Part shown: in pieces, positions 46,259-55,932 of the stretch
How the letters are laid out: every line of letters begins with the position of its first letter
Position numbering within the stretch: position 1 is the first letter of the stretch
NCBI GenBank assembly: GCA_022600195.1
Contig: JAHZKX010000003.1
Span: 78,028 to 142,027, forward strand
Direction: 5' to 3'
Origin: Planctomycetota bacterium
Lineage (GTDB): Bacteria > Planctomycetota > Planctomycetia > Planctomycetales > Planctomycetaceae
Length of the DNA: 64,000 nucleotides
The notes under the pieces: generated by a model
The model's database searches: none
What the model saw: the letters and a program-made list of their open reading frames with translations, nothing else
What the model was told of the DNA's origin: nothing
Position numbers and translations under genes: made by a program

Positions 46259-47683
46259 TCAACCAATCAGTTCTGGAATCGGTTTACCCTGATCCGCGAT
46301 GATCGGAGTCGGACGGCCATTGAAGTCTTCAATCAGCACGTTGGAAGAATCGATTCCCAAATGATGGTAAATCGTAGCCAGAAAATCGCCAGCGCCGCAG
46401 ATCCGGTCGATTGAGTCTTCACCCAGTTTGTCTGTGGCACCGATGAAGCGACCAGTTTCAATGCCGCCACCGGCCCAGATATTGGAAAAAGCACGCGCCC
46501 AGTGATCTCGGCCTGGTTGTTTTGTACCAGCCGGAGCACTCGCGTTACCAGCACCCGTACTGGGTTGATAGTTTATTTTGGGAGTACGGCCGAATTCTCC
46601 CGTCACAACAACCATCACACGCTCGTCCAGACCACGCTCATAGATATCTTCAATCAAAGCAGATATCGCCTGATCATAGACTTGAGAACGATATCGCAAT
46701 GCGTCAAAAACATGGTGATTGACTGCATGATCATCCCAGTTATTAACGCGACCACATAACGGCCCACTCAAACTGGTCGTGAGAATATCCACGCCGGCTT
46801 CTACCAGACGACGCGCCATCAGCAATTGCTGACCCCAGGTATTCCTTCCATAACGATCACGTGTTTTATCATCCTCCTTACTCAAATCGAATGCGTCTTT
46901 TGTTTTTGGGTTCGTCAACAGGGTCATTGCCTGAATCTCAAATTCATCCAGTGCTTTGAGTTCACCCTCCTGGTCAAAAGTCCGCTCCAGTGTATCAAGT
47001 TTCTGGCGAAGCGTTGCGCGACGATCTAATTGCTTGACTTCAGCCGCATTGGACAACCCAATGTTCGGAACACTGAAATTAGGTTTATTGGGATCACCGG
47101 ATACCGTAAAGGGCCCATAGGCATCTCCAAGATAAGCCGCACCCACTCGTTGTGAAGAAAAATTCATACCGACATAAGGTGGCAGTGGATTTTTCCGCGG
47201 CCCCTCTTTTGAACGCAGGTAATTAGTCACCGACATCCAGTCAGGATATTTTGGAATTTCCTTATCCCGTGAATCCGTATCGCCTGTCAACATTCTCAAC
47301 GTGCCAGCCGGGTGTCCGGGGCTGCCATGTCTCATCGACCTGAGAACCGTAAATTTATCAGCGATCTTGGCCTGCATTGGCAGTAGTTCAGTGAAGTTCA
47401 TACCCGGGATTTTCGTCGGAATCGTTCCGAAAGGGCCGCTGTACTCACTGGGTGCGTTGGGCTTGGGATCGTATGTGTCAATGTGCGAACATCCACCCGG
47501 TTGCCAGACCATAATGACCGCAGTTTTATCCTTCTTTTTCGTAACAGGGCTTGCTGCCTGGAGTCGCAGAATCCCCGGTAAAGTCAACGAAGCGAACCCG
47601 GCCAGACCCATTTTAAGGAAACCACGACGGTTCTCCGGTCCCGGGCAGGGGCTGATCGATGAAGCATTAAATGGATCTGTCAT
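46259..47683 (-). CDS. DUF1501 protein with Tat-type signal (module II)
   Basis: 474 residues. Twin-arginine signal ENRRGFLKMG (17-26) and hydrophobic stretch, then the DUF1501 blocks GGCSHIDTYDPKP, ARRLVEAGVDILT, VVTGEFGRTPKIN and GRDHWARAFSNIWAGGGI. Last gene of a three-gene operon; its ATG follows the stop codon of the PPC-domain gene within two bases. Likely acts with the DUF1549/1553 protein of the same operon. Confidence 0.93.
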   Translation of the reverse strand: MTDPFNASSISPCPGPENRRGFLKMGLAGFASLTLPGILRLQAASPVTKKKDKTAVIMVWQPGGCSHIDTYDPKPNAPSEYSGPFGTIPTKIPGMNFTELLPMQAKIADKFTVLRSMRHGSPGHPAGTLRMLTGDTDSRDKEIPKYPDWMSVTNYLRSKEGPRKNPLPPYVGMNFSSQRVGAAYLGDAYGPFTVSGDPNKPNFSVPNIGLSNAAEVKQLDRRATLRQKLDTLERTFDQEGELKALDEFEIQAMTLLTNPKTKDAFDLSKEDDKTRDRYGRNTWGQQLLMARRLVEAGVDILTTSLSGPLCGRVNNWDDHAVNHHVFDALRYRSQVYDQAISALIEDIYERGLDERVMVVVTGEFGRTPKINYQPSTGAGNASAPAGTKQPGRDHWARAFSNIWAGGGIETGRFIGATDKLGEDSIDRICGAGDFLATIYHHLGIDSSNVLIEDFNGRPTPIIADQGKPIPELIG

Positions 47684-47685
47684 CT

Positions 47686-49956
47686 CTATTTCGCTTTCTT
47701 GGCTGGATTAACACGAATAGTTATGGGCGTTGAAACGATGATATCTACAATGTCTTTTGGCTTTGCTCTCGCTGTGGCACTTTTCAATAGCTTGTCTGAT
47801 GAGGCCACAATCGCTTCCGCAGACTTTACTTTTTTCGCGGCCTCTTTGGCAGCGGTATCTGCATTCACTCTTTGTGCATCAGGAGCGGTCTTTGCCGCTT
47901 CAGCCAGTTTTTTTGCTTCCACCGCCAGTGCTTCTGCTTCCTGATGGGCCTGCATGAGTGCCGTTTTTGCTGAAGCAACTGACTCTAGATTTTCTCGGTA
48001 TTTGACAACTGCATAACCGTAAAATGAAATTTTATAATCACCAGGAGGTGTTTTGAGTGCTGCTAAATCGAGCACTGCCTCAGAAGAATCTTTCGTTAAA
48101 GGAGCATCGAAGGCAGGCACGCGTTCAAAACCGTCACCATAGGTCTTCAAGGTGATATTGGCTCCGGAAAACTCCGAGCGGCGGGCATGGACCAGTGGAA
48201 TGGTCAATTTCTTACCCGCTGTCACTTCCCAGACTTTCTTTTCAACAGGAGCAATTGTGATCGGAGCCAGTTCCGAATTACTTACTGAAACGGGAACATC
48301 CACAAGTAAACGTGGACTGGGTACTTCACCCGAAGCATCTCTAATGGGCCATTGCATGGATGCCATACGACAGGGACGCGTCACCAGTTTACCATTGATC
48401 GTAGCACGACCGAAAAATGCCGCGCTCGTTAAACCCCGTGGGGCATTGGCTTCAGAACTGATCAACATAATCCCGCGCGTCTTGCCTTTCGGAATTCTCA
48501 ATCCTGAGGCACTCACTCCTTCTGGTAAATTATCCATAAACAATTCGATTTCTCCAGTGAAACCATCGCGACGCACGACGACCACTTCGATAGGCATGGT
48601 GGCACCAGCACGGAGAGCAATGGGCTTGGAAAAAGCACTGCGATCACCATTTCGCAGATTCATATGCAACGCCCATCCCACTAGTGCAAAGTCAGGTTCT
48701 GCCTTGCGAATAATCAAACGATAAATATTTTTGGGATCGTTTCGTGTGCCACCAAACAGATCTCGCAATTGCAGGCGATGCACGCCATCCTGTTTAATTT
48801 CCACTTTGCCAATAATGTCTGATGAACCGGCATTGTAGGGAGGGCCATCGTAAGAGTAGCCGTTGCTGGAAACTTTGATTGGAGTGGCAATGTCACTCAA
48901 CTCCACCACATCAGTCAACGTTTCTTTGGATGCTTCTCCACTGACATGTTGAACCACAATCGAAGGATCCGTAGGTCGGCCCAACCGCTCTGATGCGACT
49001 TCCACCCACCACACATCCCCCTTCTTTGCTGTAAACTCAAAAGTGTCGACATCAGCCGCGGGGTAGAAACTGCCGGTAATATCACAAGGCAGTGTAATTT
49101 TTTGTGCCTGTGCATGTTGGTTATTGGGTTCTGATTCAGGACGAATTGACTTGTCTGTCAGTCCAACAGGTGGCCAGGAGAATGCATTCACCGCCTGGAT
49201 TGCAGGCTGCCGGGATACGACTTCCCCTTTTGCCACGTCTCTGATCGCCAGGCGATAAAAGTGATAAGGCCCGCCATCGTAAGTCAGACCGTGTAATTTG
49301 ATGACATACTTCCCCGTCTCTGGTACTTCAAAATCGAGCATTCCGCCGCGGCGTTCCACTTGCAGATCCATGCCCTTCTCATCAGCAATGATCACAACGG
49401 GATTCAGTTTCGAATCAATGCCTTTTGCGGCACAGTCAACAATAATGCGTTGCCCTTTGTTTGCTTCGAACGTATAAAAATCGATCTTCTGTCTCGTCAT
49501 GACGGCATTGCAGATAGAATTCAGATCCAACTTCATCGCCGTTTCCAGTGACGTATTCGCTTTACTCTGAATTGCTTCGGGTAGATCGCCCACATTAAAG
49601 ACACGTGTTGAGGAAACACCCAGCCGCGTTAAGACCCGGGCTTCATGAATTCCAGTTGGACAATCTTTGGCGATGGAAACCTCATACGTATGAGCAACGG
49701 GCTGCCCGTCTTTACCCAGTTTCTGTTTTGCAGATATACCGGGATGCGAAAACATGAGCTTGTCAGAGGAATCGAGATTCTGACCTGTAATCGTAACATC
49801 AAAACTGGTTCCAACCTGGCCTCCCATTGGCTTGGTGGTCAGTAATCGCGGAGCAGGAAGACAAACAAGCTGCGCAAACGCGGTTGATGCCAGCAGACTT
49901 GAGATCAGACAGTATCCTGCAATCAATGTAAGCGGCTGTCGAATTTGTCGTATCAT
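47686..49956 (-). CDS. Exported PPC-domain protein with TIG-like N-terminus and coiled coil
   Basis: 756 residues. Signal peptide about 1-28. A TIG/IPT-like beta-sandwich (45-120: GGQVGTSFDVTITGQNLDSS), then two pre-peptidase C-terminal (PPC) domains (about 150-240, KIDFYTFEANKGQRIIVDC; about 290-400, VDTFEFTAKKGDVWWVEV), Ig-like parts, and an Ala/Lys-rich coiled coil (about 665-735). Known PPC domains bind other proteins or polysaccharides. No catalytic domain was seen, so it may be the substrate-binding or scaffold partner of the DUF1549/1553-DUF1501 pair. Middle gene of the operon. Confidence 0.85.
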   Translation of the reverse strand: MIRQIRQPLTLIAGYCLISSLLASTAFAQLVCLPAPRLLTTKPMGGQVGTSFDVTITGQNLDSSDKLMFSHPGISAKQKLGKDGQPVAHTYEVSIAKDCPTGIHEARVLTRLGVSSTRVFNVGDLPEAIQSKANTSLETAMKLDLNSICNAVMTRQKIDFYTFEANKGQRIIVDCAAKGIDSKLNPVVIIADEKGMDLQVERRGGMLDFEVPETGKYVIKLHGLTYDGGPYHFYRLAIRDVAKGEVVSRQPAIQAVNAFSWPPVGLTDKSIRPESEPNNQHAQAQKITLPCDITGSFYPAADVDTFEFTAKKGDVWWVEVASERLGRPTDPSIVVQHVSGEASKETLTDVVELSDIATPIKVSSNGYSYDGPPYNAGSSDIIGKVEIKQDGVHRLQLRDLFGGTRNDPKNIYRLIIRKAEPDFALVGWALHMNLRNGDRSAFSKPIALRAGATMPIEVVVVRRDGFTGEIELFMDNLPEGVSASGLRIPKGKTRGIMLISSEANAPRGLTSAAFFGRATINGKLVTRPCRMASMQWPIRDASGEVPSPRLLVDVPVSVSNSELAPITIAPVEKKVWEVTAGKKLTIPLVHARRSEFSGANITLKTYGDGFERVPAFDAPLTKDSSEAVLDLAALKTPPGDYKISFYGYAVVKYRENLESVASAKTALMQAHQEAEALAVEAKKLAEAAKTAPDAQRVNADTAAKEAAKKVKSAEAIVASSDKLLKSATARAKPKDIVDIIVSTPITIRVNPAKKAK

Positions 49957-50052
49957 TCCGGTTCCTCTGGTTAAATTATAAACAACACGTTCTGCCTGGT
50001 ATTAGTATGTTTCTCTTCCAAAAAAGAGTACTGATTTTGATCAATCATGCCT

Positions 50053-52299
50053 CTAGTGATTAAACAGGAATTCCTTTGTGTTCATCAACGCCCAGATCAA
50101 ATCCTGATAATCTTTCTTGGTCGGTTTTTTCTTTGCGATCGGCTGACCTTTTGAATCGAGCATCGGCTCATTCAGATAGTCCAGTGACGTCTTCAGTTCT
50201 TCCGGCCGTGGTTTGCGTGAAAAGGCAGCCAGATACAATTCAGTAATCTTCTCTTCTGTCGATGCATCAGACTTGGCAAATTGAGCAGCACGGCCAGCGC
50301 CCGTAGCAAGTTTTGATTTTATCTCACCAGAATTAATTAAATGCAGACTCTGCGCAAGACTGGATGACTGAATCCGCTCACATTCACAAACACTGGCACT
50401 GTTAGGTCGCCCGAAGACTTTCAGAAATGCCGATGATTTCGTATAGCTGTTGTCAGGTAAAGAAATCGCACGCGTACCAGGTGGCAAGTTGGCAAATGCA
50501 GTAGACGAACCAGCCAACTGATCGATGGCGTCCAGTAAGACTTCCGCCTGTAACCGCCGCGGGTAAAATCGTGAATAGTTCTGACGATCAAGCAGGTTAT
50601 ATTCGTTCGGCATTGAACTCAACTGATAAGTATGCGACTGAGTAATTAATTTCACCAGCTGTTTCAAGTCAAAACCGGAACTGATAAATTGTTTTTCCAA
50701 CGCCGCCATTAATTCAGGATTGGTTGGCGGGTTCGTATCCCGGATATCATCTTCAGGCTCTATCAAAGCGCGTTTGAAAAAATGTTTCCAGTAACGATTC
50801 ACCAACGCTTTGGCAAAGAAGGGATTCTCTTTGGAACTCATCCAGTTACCAAGTCGCAGACGAGGATCTTCATCCGGGGAGATCGCACCTACATTATCAC
50901 CCAGTGCGGCCGGCTTAAGCATCACTCCCGACTTGACGTTTTTGGCCTGCGCGAGTCCTCGCTTGTGAAAAATCAGATCTTCGCCACGGGTGCCCGTCGG
51001 CTTGCGTCCAATTTGTGAAAAGAAAGCCGACAGACTGTAATAGTCGTCCTGACTCCAACGTTCGAATGGATGATGATGACATTGGGCACACTGCATCCGC
51101 ACACCCAGAAATAACTGAGCAATGTCTTCTAACTGCTCCTTGGGGTCTTTCACACGTTTGTACCATGCCACAGGTGGATTACCAACCACCGTACCGGTTG
51201 CCCCCAGTAGTTCACGCACCATCTGATCGTAGGGAACGTTTGCCAGCAGACTATCCCTGACCCACGCATGAAAGGCAAAATTGGATGTAATATCAGCTCT
51301 GGCATCACGCCGATTCTTGAGCAAGGGCACCCACTTGGATGCAAAGTAGTCGGCATAATTGGGACTTCGCAATAATGATTCAACAACCTGATCACGTTTG
51401 TTTTTGTCAGTACTTGCCTGAAATGCAGCTGCCTCTTCTGCTGTCGGAAACCGTCCACAAAGATCAAGCGTGACTCGACGCAGAAATGTAGTATCGTCAC
51501 AAATCACCGAGGGAGGAATCCCCAACTCTTTCAAGTTGGCAAAAACATGTTTATCAATAAAGTTTTTCGCTGCAGGTACTTTTGTGACTGGTGCACCTAA
51601 GGGGACGGCTGCCGTGAAAACGGCAATCTTGCCTTGGTAGCGCACCATCACTGCAACTTTACCCGGAATATCGTTCACCTTCACAACTCCGTCTTCGCTG
51701 GCCTCTGCCATCGCTGATAAGTTGGATTCGTAAAGCGCTAACTTTGTGACATCGCGAGTGCTGCCATCCGAATATTTCGCGATGGCTTTCAGTTGCTTCT
51801 CCTCTCCCATGTTCACTAGACCACGTTTCGGTTCAACCTGCACAGACACCAGAGTCGGTTCCTTGCCAGTTGAATACGTTGCCCCCTGCTCGATCCACTT
51901 TCGAATCAGCCGGTAACCTTCTGAATTTCGCGGAAGCTTAACCCCTCCTCCATGTGGCGTCTCTCCCGATGCTTTAGTGAGGAGCAGGCTTTTTGTCGGC
52001 ACCGAAGGAAACAGTCGTCGACCGTGCCCTTCTTTCACCAGACTTTCATAGTCTTCCAACGGTTCAAATCCCAAAAGGGAAAGTTGAAAACCGTTCTGAC
52101 CTCCTCCCGCTTTGGCATGGCAGAGACCCATGTTACATCCGGCCTTCGTCAAAATCGGAACTACATCATTCACGAAGCTGACAGAACGCGTATCCTCTGC
52201 GCCTGATGTCATCCCCGAAAACACGAGCAAAACCACAAGTGAATTCAGGATGCGAAGAAAGAACAGACGTGATGAATAGGCTCTATGCAATGTTGTCAT
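50053..52299 (-). CDS. DUF1549/DUF1553 protein with C-x4-C-H motif and Ig-like domain (module II)
   Basis: 748 residues, signal peptide about 1-34. Its haem-like motif is G-C-N-M-G-L-C-H (Cys55, Cys60, His61), that is C-x4-C-H and not C-x2-C-H, followed by AKAGGGQNGFQLSL. This variant is a known planctomycete subtype. A BIG2-like Ig domain (about 150-235) is next, then DUF1549 (RRVTLDLCGRFPTAEEAAAF; CAQCHHHPFERWSQDDYY) and DUF1553 (NPFFAKALVNRYWKHFFKRA). First gene of the three-gene operon (with PPC and DUF1501). Confidence 0.92.
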   Translation of the reverse strand: MTTLHRAYSSRLFFLRILNSLVVLLVFSGMTSGAEDTRSVSFVNDVVPILTKAGCNMGLCHAKAGGGQNGFQLSLLGFEPLEDYESLVKEGHGRRLFPSVPTKSLLLTKASGETPHGGGVKLPRNSEGYRLIRKWIEQGATYSTGKEPTLVSVQVEPKRGLVNMGEEKQLKAIAKYSDGSTRDVTKLALYESNLSAMAEASEDGVVKVNDIPGKVAVMVRYQGKIAVFTAAVPLGAPVTKVPAAKNFIDKHVFANLKELGIPPSVICDDTTFLRRVTLDLCGRFPTAEEAAAFQASTDKNKRDQVVESLLRSPNYADYFASKWVPLLKNRRDARADITSNFAFHAWVRDSLLANVPYDQMVRELLGATGTVVGNPPVAWYKRVKDPKEQLEDIAQLFLGVRMQCAQCHHHPFERWSQDDYYSLSAFFSQIGRKPTGTRGEDLIFHKRGLAQAKNVKSGVMLKPAALGDNVGAISPDEDPRLRLGNWMSSKENPFFAKALVNRYWKHFFKRALIEPEDDIRDTNPPTNPELMAALEKQFISSGFDLKQLVKLITQSHTYQLSSMPNEYNLLDRQNYSRFYPRRLQAEVLLDAIDQLAGSSTAFANLPPGTRAISLPDNSYTKSSAFLKVFGRPNSASVCECERIQSSSLAQSLHLINSGEIKSKLATGAGRAAQFAKSDASTEEKITELYLAAFSRKPRPEELKTSLDYLNEPMLDSKGQPIAKKKPTKKDYQDLIWALMNTKEFLFNH

Positions 52300-52643
52300 A
52301 TCAATTCTTATTGAGGCGGGAAAACGTTTCGGAGGGAAATGCTAAAAAAGCATCTATTTCTTATATAAAACTCTACTATTGAAGACAAGGATTGTCAATA
52401 TTTAAGTTTTATTTAGAACACAAAAAACTATACAGACACTACCCGGTTTTTATCGTCATTTTGAGATTAAAAACCGTAACTGATTTTCACACTTCGGGAA
52501 GTATCATTCAGTGACACCTGAGAAAGGAATGAAGACGTCATTTTGTCTGATTATAATGGGCCTCTGATTTCTTCTGATGGGCTCCCATTTGAGTCGAATA
52601 TCTTCGCAGAACTCTAGCACGCTGTGACTTAGACGAATTCAGG
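52300..52643. other. Intergenic region with weak hairpin
   Basis: About 340 bases. A 9-bp inverted repeat, CGGTTTTTA (52444-52452) / TAAAAACCG (52468-52476), lies after the PKS gene and before module II. There is no U-run on the minus strand, so terminator function is doubtful. No gene seen. Confidence 0.4.
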
Positions 52644-53747
52644 TCAATTAATCAAAGCAGCTTCAATGGCCAGTCCAGGGCCAAACCCCAGCATCACACA
52701 AGGTAATTTGGCATTCTGTGACTGTAATTTTTTCAGAATAAACAACACCGTCGGCGACGACATGTTGCCGTATTCTGCAAGAATTTCACGCGACGGCGTC
52801 AGCTGCCATTCATCAAACCCTACAGCTTCGGCAACCGCATTCAGGATTCTCGGGCCGCCCGGATGAATGGCCCAGCTTCCAATCTCTTCGATTGTAAATC
52901 CTTGATGCGCCAACCAGGATTCCAACCAGCTTCGCAAAGTATCATTGATCAAATCCGGAATCTGCGGTGAGAGGGTCATTTCAAATCCATGATTTCCAAT
53001 CCGCCAACTCATCATCTCTTCGGAGTCAGGAATCAACGTTGATCCTGATGCGACGAGATTCCAGGATTCTCTCGAAGGATTCGTTCCCTGCTTCCCAACG
53101 ACAGCAGCCGCACCATCTGCAAAGAGTGCATTTGCGACAATCTTATCCGGGCACCAGCCATATTGTTGATGCAGAGTGCAAATTTCAACAGCGCAAACCA
53201 AAACGCACGCATCCGGATCGTTGTCGGTAAAGGACTTCGCAACACGTAAACCGTTCAACGCTCCATGACATCCCATAAAACCAATATGTGTGCGGGCCAC
53301 TTCAGCAGAAAAACCAAGTTCCTTCAGTAACAGAATATCAAAACCGGGAGCACTGAAACCACTACACGAAACCGTTACCAAATGCGTCACTTCAGAAGGG
53401 CTGACATTCCCGGAATTTAATGCTTGAACTGTCGCAGAAATCGCCAGCGAAGAAGCATGAGTTTCGTATTCCTTCATCCGATGGGATGTCGTCGGGCCAA
53501 AATCAATTTCCGATGTTGCAGGAGGATAAAATGATTGCCGCGCGATTTCACCATTCGTACTGCTATTCAATACGACGCTGTGCCGCGTTTTTACTCCCGC
53601 GCGCCGGTACAAAATGGGCAATAGTCGTCGCTGTTGATCTGTTGAATCAGCACTGCAACTTAAGGATTCTGCATGTACTGCAGCCTCTGATTGTTCGATC
53701 GAATGCTGAGGAGTGGTAGTACCAATTCCGAGTATTTCAAAACTCAT
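52644..53747 (-). CDS. Type III polyketide synthase
   Basis: 367 residues from the ATG at 53747; a longer frame (from 53891) would run into the preceding gene, and the MSFEILGIGTTTPQ start fits the family. Catalytic triad: Cys160 in FMGCHGALNG, His295 in WAIHPGGPR, Asn328 in GNMSSPTV, plus the C-terminal GFGPGLAIEAAL motif. It joins acyl-CoA starters with malonyl-CoA units in the cytosol and cyclises the chain to pyrones, resorcinols or phloroglucinols. Last gene of the methyltransferase-FAD oxidoreductase-PKS operon. This gene set fits alkylresorcinol-type phenolic lipids, as in Streptomyces srsABC. Confidence 0.95.
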   Translation of the reverse strand: MSFEILGIGTTTPQHSIEQSEAAVHAESLSCSADSTDQQRRLLPILYRRAGVKTRHSVVLNSSTNGEIARQSFYPPATSEIDFGPTTSHRMKEYETHASSLAISATVQALNSGNVSPSEVTHLVTVSCSGFSAPGFDILLLKELGFSAEVARTHIGFMGCHGALNGLRVAKSFTDNDPDACVLVCAVEICTLHQQYGWCPDKIVANALFADGAAAVVGKQGTNPSRESWNLVASGSTLIPDSEEMMSWRIGNHGFEMTLSPQIPDLINDTLRSWLESWLAHQGFTIEEIGSWAIHPGGPRILNAVAEAVGFDEWQLTPSREILAEYGNMSSPTVLFILKKLQSQNAKLPCVMLGFGPGLAIEAALIN

Positions 53748-53776
53748 ATTTATTCTCGGTGTATTTGAGATTAACT

Positions 53777-54940
53777 CTAACGATTTAAACGCGTCACAAT
53801 GGGGCGAGCCACTGCCGGAAACATGTGAAACAGACGCAACCCGAAACCCACCGCTCTGGGTGAACGCAATATTTGCGCTAGCCAGCGACACCAGTATAAT
53901 CGACCAAGCGTAATCTCATGATGTTTTCTCAACCATTCTTCTTCTATTGGATGATCCCACTTCAACAACGCACGCGGAACAATGCGAGCAACGCCTATCG
54001 CCTCGGCGATAGCATTGGCCATCCCTTCGCCAGTAAATGGCTCCAGATAACCGGCCGCATCGCCCAGTACAAAAACACGTTTTCCTACAGGCCGCGACAT
54101 TTTACGGGTTATCGGTATGGTACCTTTAAAGGTTCCCTCAGAGATCTCAGGCAAGATTGGAAATCCTGAATCCTTCAAGATCTGAATCACAGAATCTTTA
54201 GGACTGTCACTTTTTTTAATGAAATCCCGGTCAATCGCAGCGGCGATATTGAGGTGGCCATCTTCCACACGCACGAGCCCCACATATCCATATTGATTAA
54301 TTGCCATATGAATCATGCCGGCTGGATACTCCGAAATATCAGCGGCCGCAAGCACAGTTCCCACACCGATTCGAGAGTTATGGGAAATCACACTGTTAAA
54401 ATCATCGCAATGCTGCAAACTCGGATGCCCCAGGCCATCTGCCACCAGAACGATTTTTGCCGTCACCTCGCCAGATAGTTCACCTTGTTGGGTCAGTTCC
54501 ACAACACGCGACTGCACGTTTTCTGAATGATTACTTAATGTGGCGGTCGTTTCCGGTAAAAAACAAGAGCCTGCATGAATCGCTGCCTGCACTAATTTTT
54601 CGTCGAACACGGATCGGGAGATCGCAATCCCGCCGGGCAAAGAAATGGTGGCTTCACGTCCGCTGTAACGCACCTGAAAAGAATTCAGTGATACGACATC
54701 AAGATCTGCAACAACAGTACCCAGACCCATTTCCTGTAATAAGGAAATGGCCCGTTGATTAAGACAACACCCACAAACTTTGTATCTCGGAAATGCCTTA
54801 CGCTCAATCTGTAATACGCGTAACTTACGGAGCGATAACTGATGGGCCGCCACAGATCCCGCTGGCCCTGCTCCTATCACAATCACATCCCAGTCTCTGC
54901 TGCAAGCATCACTTATACTGATTACATGAGATAAACTCAT
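53777..54940 (-). CDS. FAD-dependent oxidoreductase (geranylgeranyl reductase/halogenase-like)
   Basis: 387 residues from the ATG at 54940, which overlaps the stop codon of the upstream methyltransferase by four bases (ATGA). GAGPAG at 23-28 binds the FAD dinucleotide, FPRYKVCGCCLN is the segment typical of the geranylgeranyl reductase and tryptophan halogenase-like flavoproteins, and VFVLGDAAGYLEPFTGEGM is the second FAD contact. With the PKS and methyltransferase it probably hydroxylates the phenolic ring to a quinone, like SrsC; a reductase role is the alternative. Confidence 0.92.
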   Translation of the reverse strand: MSLSHVISISDACSRDWDVIVIGAGPAGSVAAHQLSLRKLRVLQIERKAFPRYKVCGCCLNQRAISLLQEMGLGTVVADLDVVSLNSFQVRYSGREATISLPGGIAISRSVFDEKLVQAAIHAGSCFLPETTATLSNHSENVQSRVVELTQQGELSGEVTAKIVLVADGLGHPSLQHCDDFNSVISHNSRIGVGTVLAAADISEYPAGMIHMAINQYGYVGLVRVEDGHLNIAAAIDRDFIKKSDSPKDSVIQILKDSGFPILPEISEGTFKGTIPITRKMSRPVGKRVFVLGDAAGYLEPFTGEGMANAIAEAIGVARIVPRALLKWDHPIEEEWLRKHHEITLGRLYWCRWLAQILRSPRAVGFGLRLFHMFPAVARPIVTRLNR

Positions 54941-55644
54941 GATTGACTCCATTGCAATAACCATCTTTGTGGCCAGTGATGAGTCATTTGAAATCCGCTC
55001 AATCCGCCCTGCTCCGCCAGTTCAGCGGCTTCAGTCATTGTAAATGCACCAGCCACAGAGAGAGGACCATCGGTATGCACAATCGGGGAACGGGTCAATA
55101 AACGACATCCCGCCCAGGCAAGCCAATATCCCAATCGCGTCCGTCGCAAATCATTCACTAAAACGAGATGTCTTGTGGCATTCGACATAATGTTGAACAA
55201 CCGCGACGCGTGTTTCTCATCAAGATGATGCAGAAACAGGGAGCACATGACGACGTCATATTTTTTATCGAGCGGTTCCTGTAAAATGTCGTGCTCGTAA
55301 AAATGAACCTGATCAAGCTGCATCCGTTGCGCCAATTCCGATGCATGTTTCACGGCATAAGAGCTAATATCACACCCATCAACTTCAACGGATATCCCGG
55401 CTTGTTTTGCCCGTTGTGCAATACCCAATCCAACATCACCACCACCACTGGCAATATCCAGAATTTGTAAGGGGCGATCATTTACAAGGCCTGCCAGATT
55501 TCGAATCGGCGGCCATAAAATAGAACTGCTGCGGCTCCACCAGTTAACTCGTCGCAAACCTGCTAATGCAAGGCCATGCTCCCGCTCGGTCAATCCCGGC
55601 TGGTCCATCAACTCCGGTTCTCGATTGCGAACCTGCAAATTCAT
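54937..55644 (-). CDS. SAM-dependent methyltransferase of the PKS operon
   Basis: 235 residues, class I Rossmann methyltransferase. SAM-binding motif I is ILDIASGGGDVG (about 61-72), followed by VDGCDISSYAVKHA and YDVVMCSLFLHHL. First gene of the three-gene operon, 4-base overlap (ATGA) with the FAD oxidoreductase gene. In the analogous srs operon a methyltransferase makes the ring O-methyl ether. Whether O- or C-methylation is done here cannot be told. Confidence 0.92.
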   Translation of the reverse strand: MNLQVRNREPELMDQPGLTEREHGLALAGLRRVNWWSRSSSILWPPIRNLAGLVNDRPLQILDIASGGGDVGLGIAQRAKQAGISVEVDGCDISSYAVKHASELAQRMQLDQVHFYEHDILQEPLDKKYDVVMCSLFLHHLDEKHASRLFNIMSNATRHLVLVNDLRRTRLGYWLAWAGCRLLTRSPIVHTDGPLSVAGAFTMTEAAELAEQGGLSGFQMTHHWPQRWLLQWSQS

Positions 55645-55932
55645 AATCCGTTCAATCCGAGTCGATTCATCATCAACCCATTACATTATTTTGTATTTAA
55701 AAGCGACCAGACTACGACTAATATCATATTACCATTGGTGGATCATCGTGGACGAGGCATTCAATGTCAATCAAGGAACGAACGAGACCCACGTTTATCA
55801 GAAATCCTTTGGAAATTAAAAATCGCCTGAATCCTTTGACAGATGAATGTTTTTTTCAGTGCTGCACACAGAGAGAAAGAACATCAGGATCATGAAACCC
55901 TGTCTTTTCTCTACGCGTAAATGTCTGCAATC

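Noticed and set aside
52444..52476. Terminator for the PKS operon
   Set aside because: The stem is AT-rich with a 15-base loop and lacks a U-run on the minus strand; kept only as a weak hairpin.
53748..53891. Longer N-terminus for the type III PKS
   Set aside because: It would overlap the flavoprotein gene and adds 48 residues not found in the family; the MSFEILGIGT start fits.
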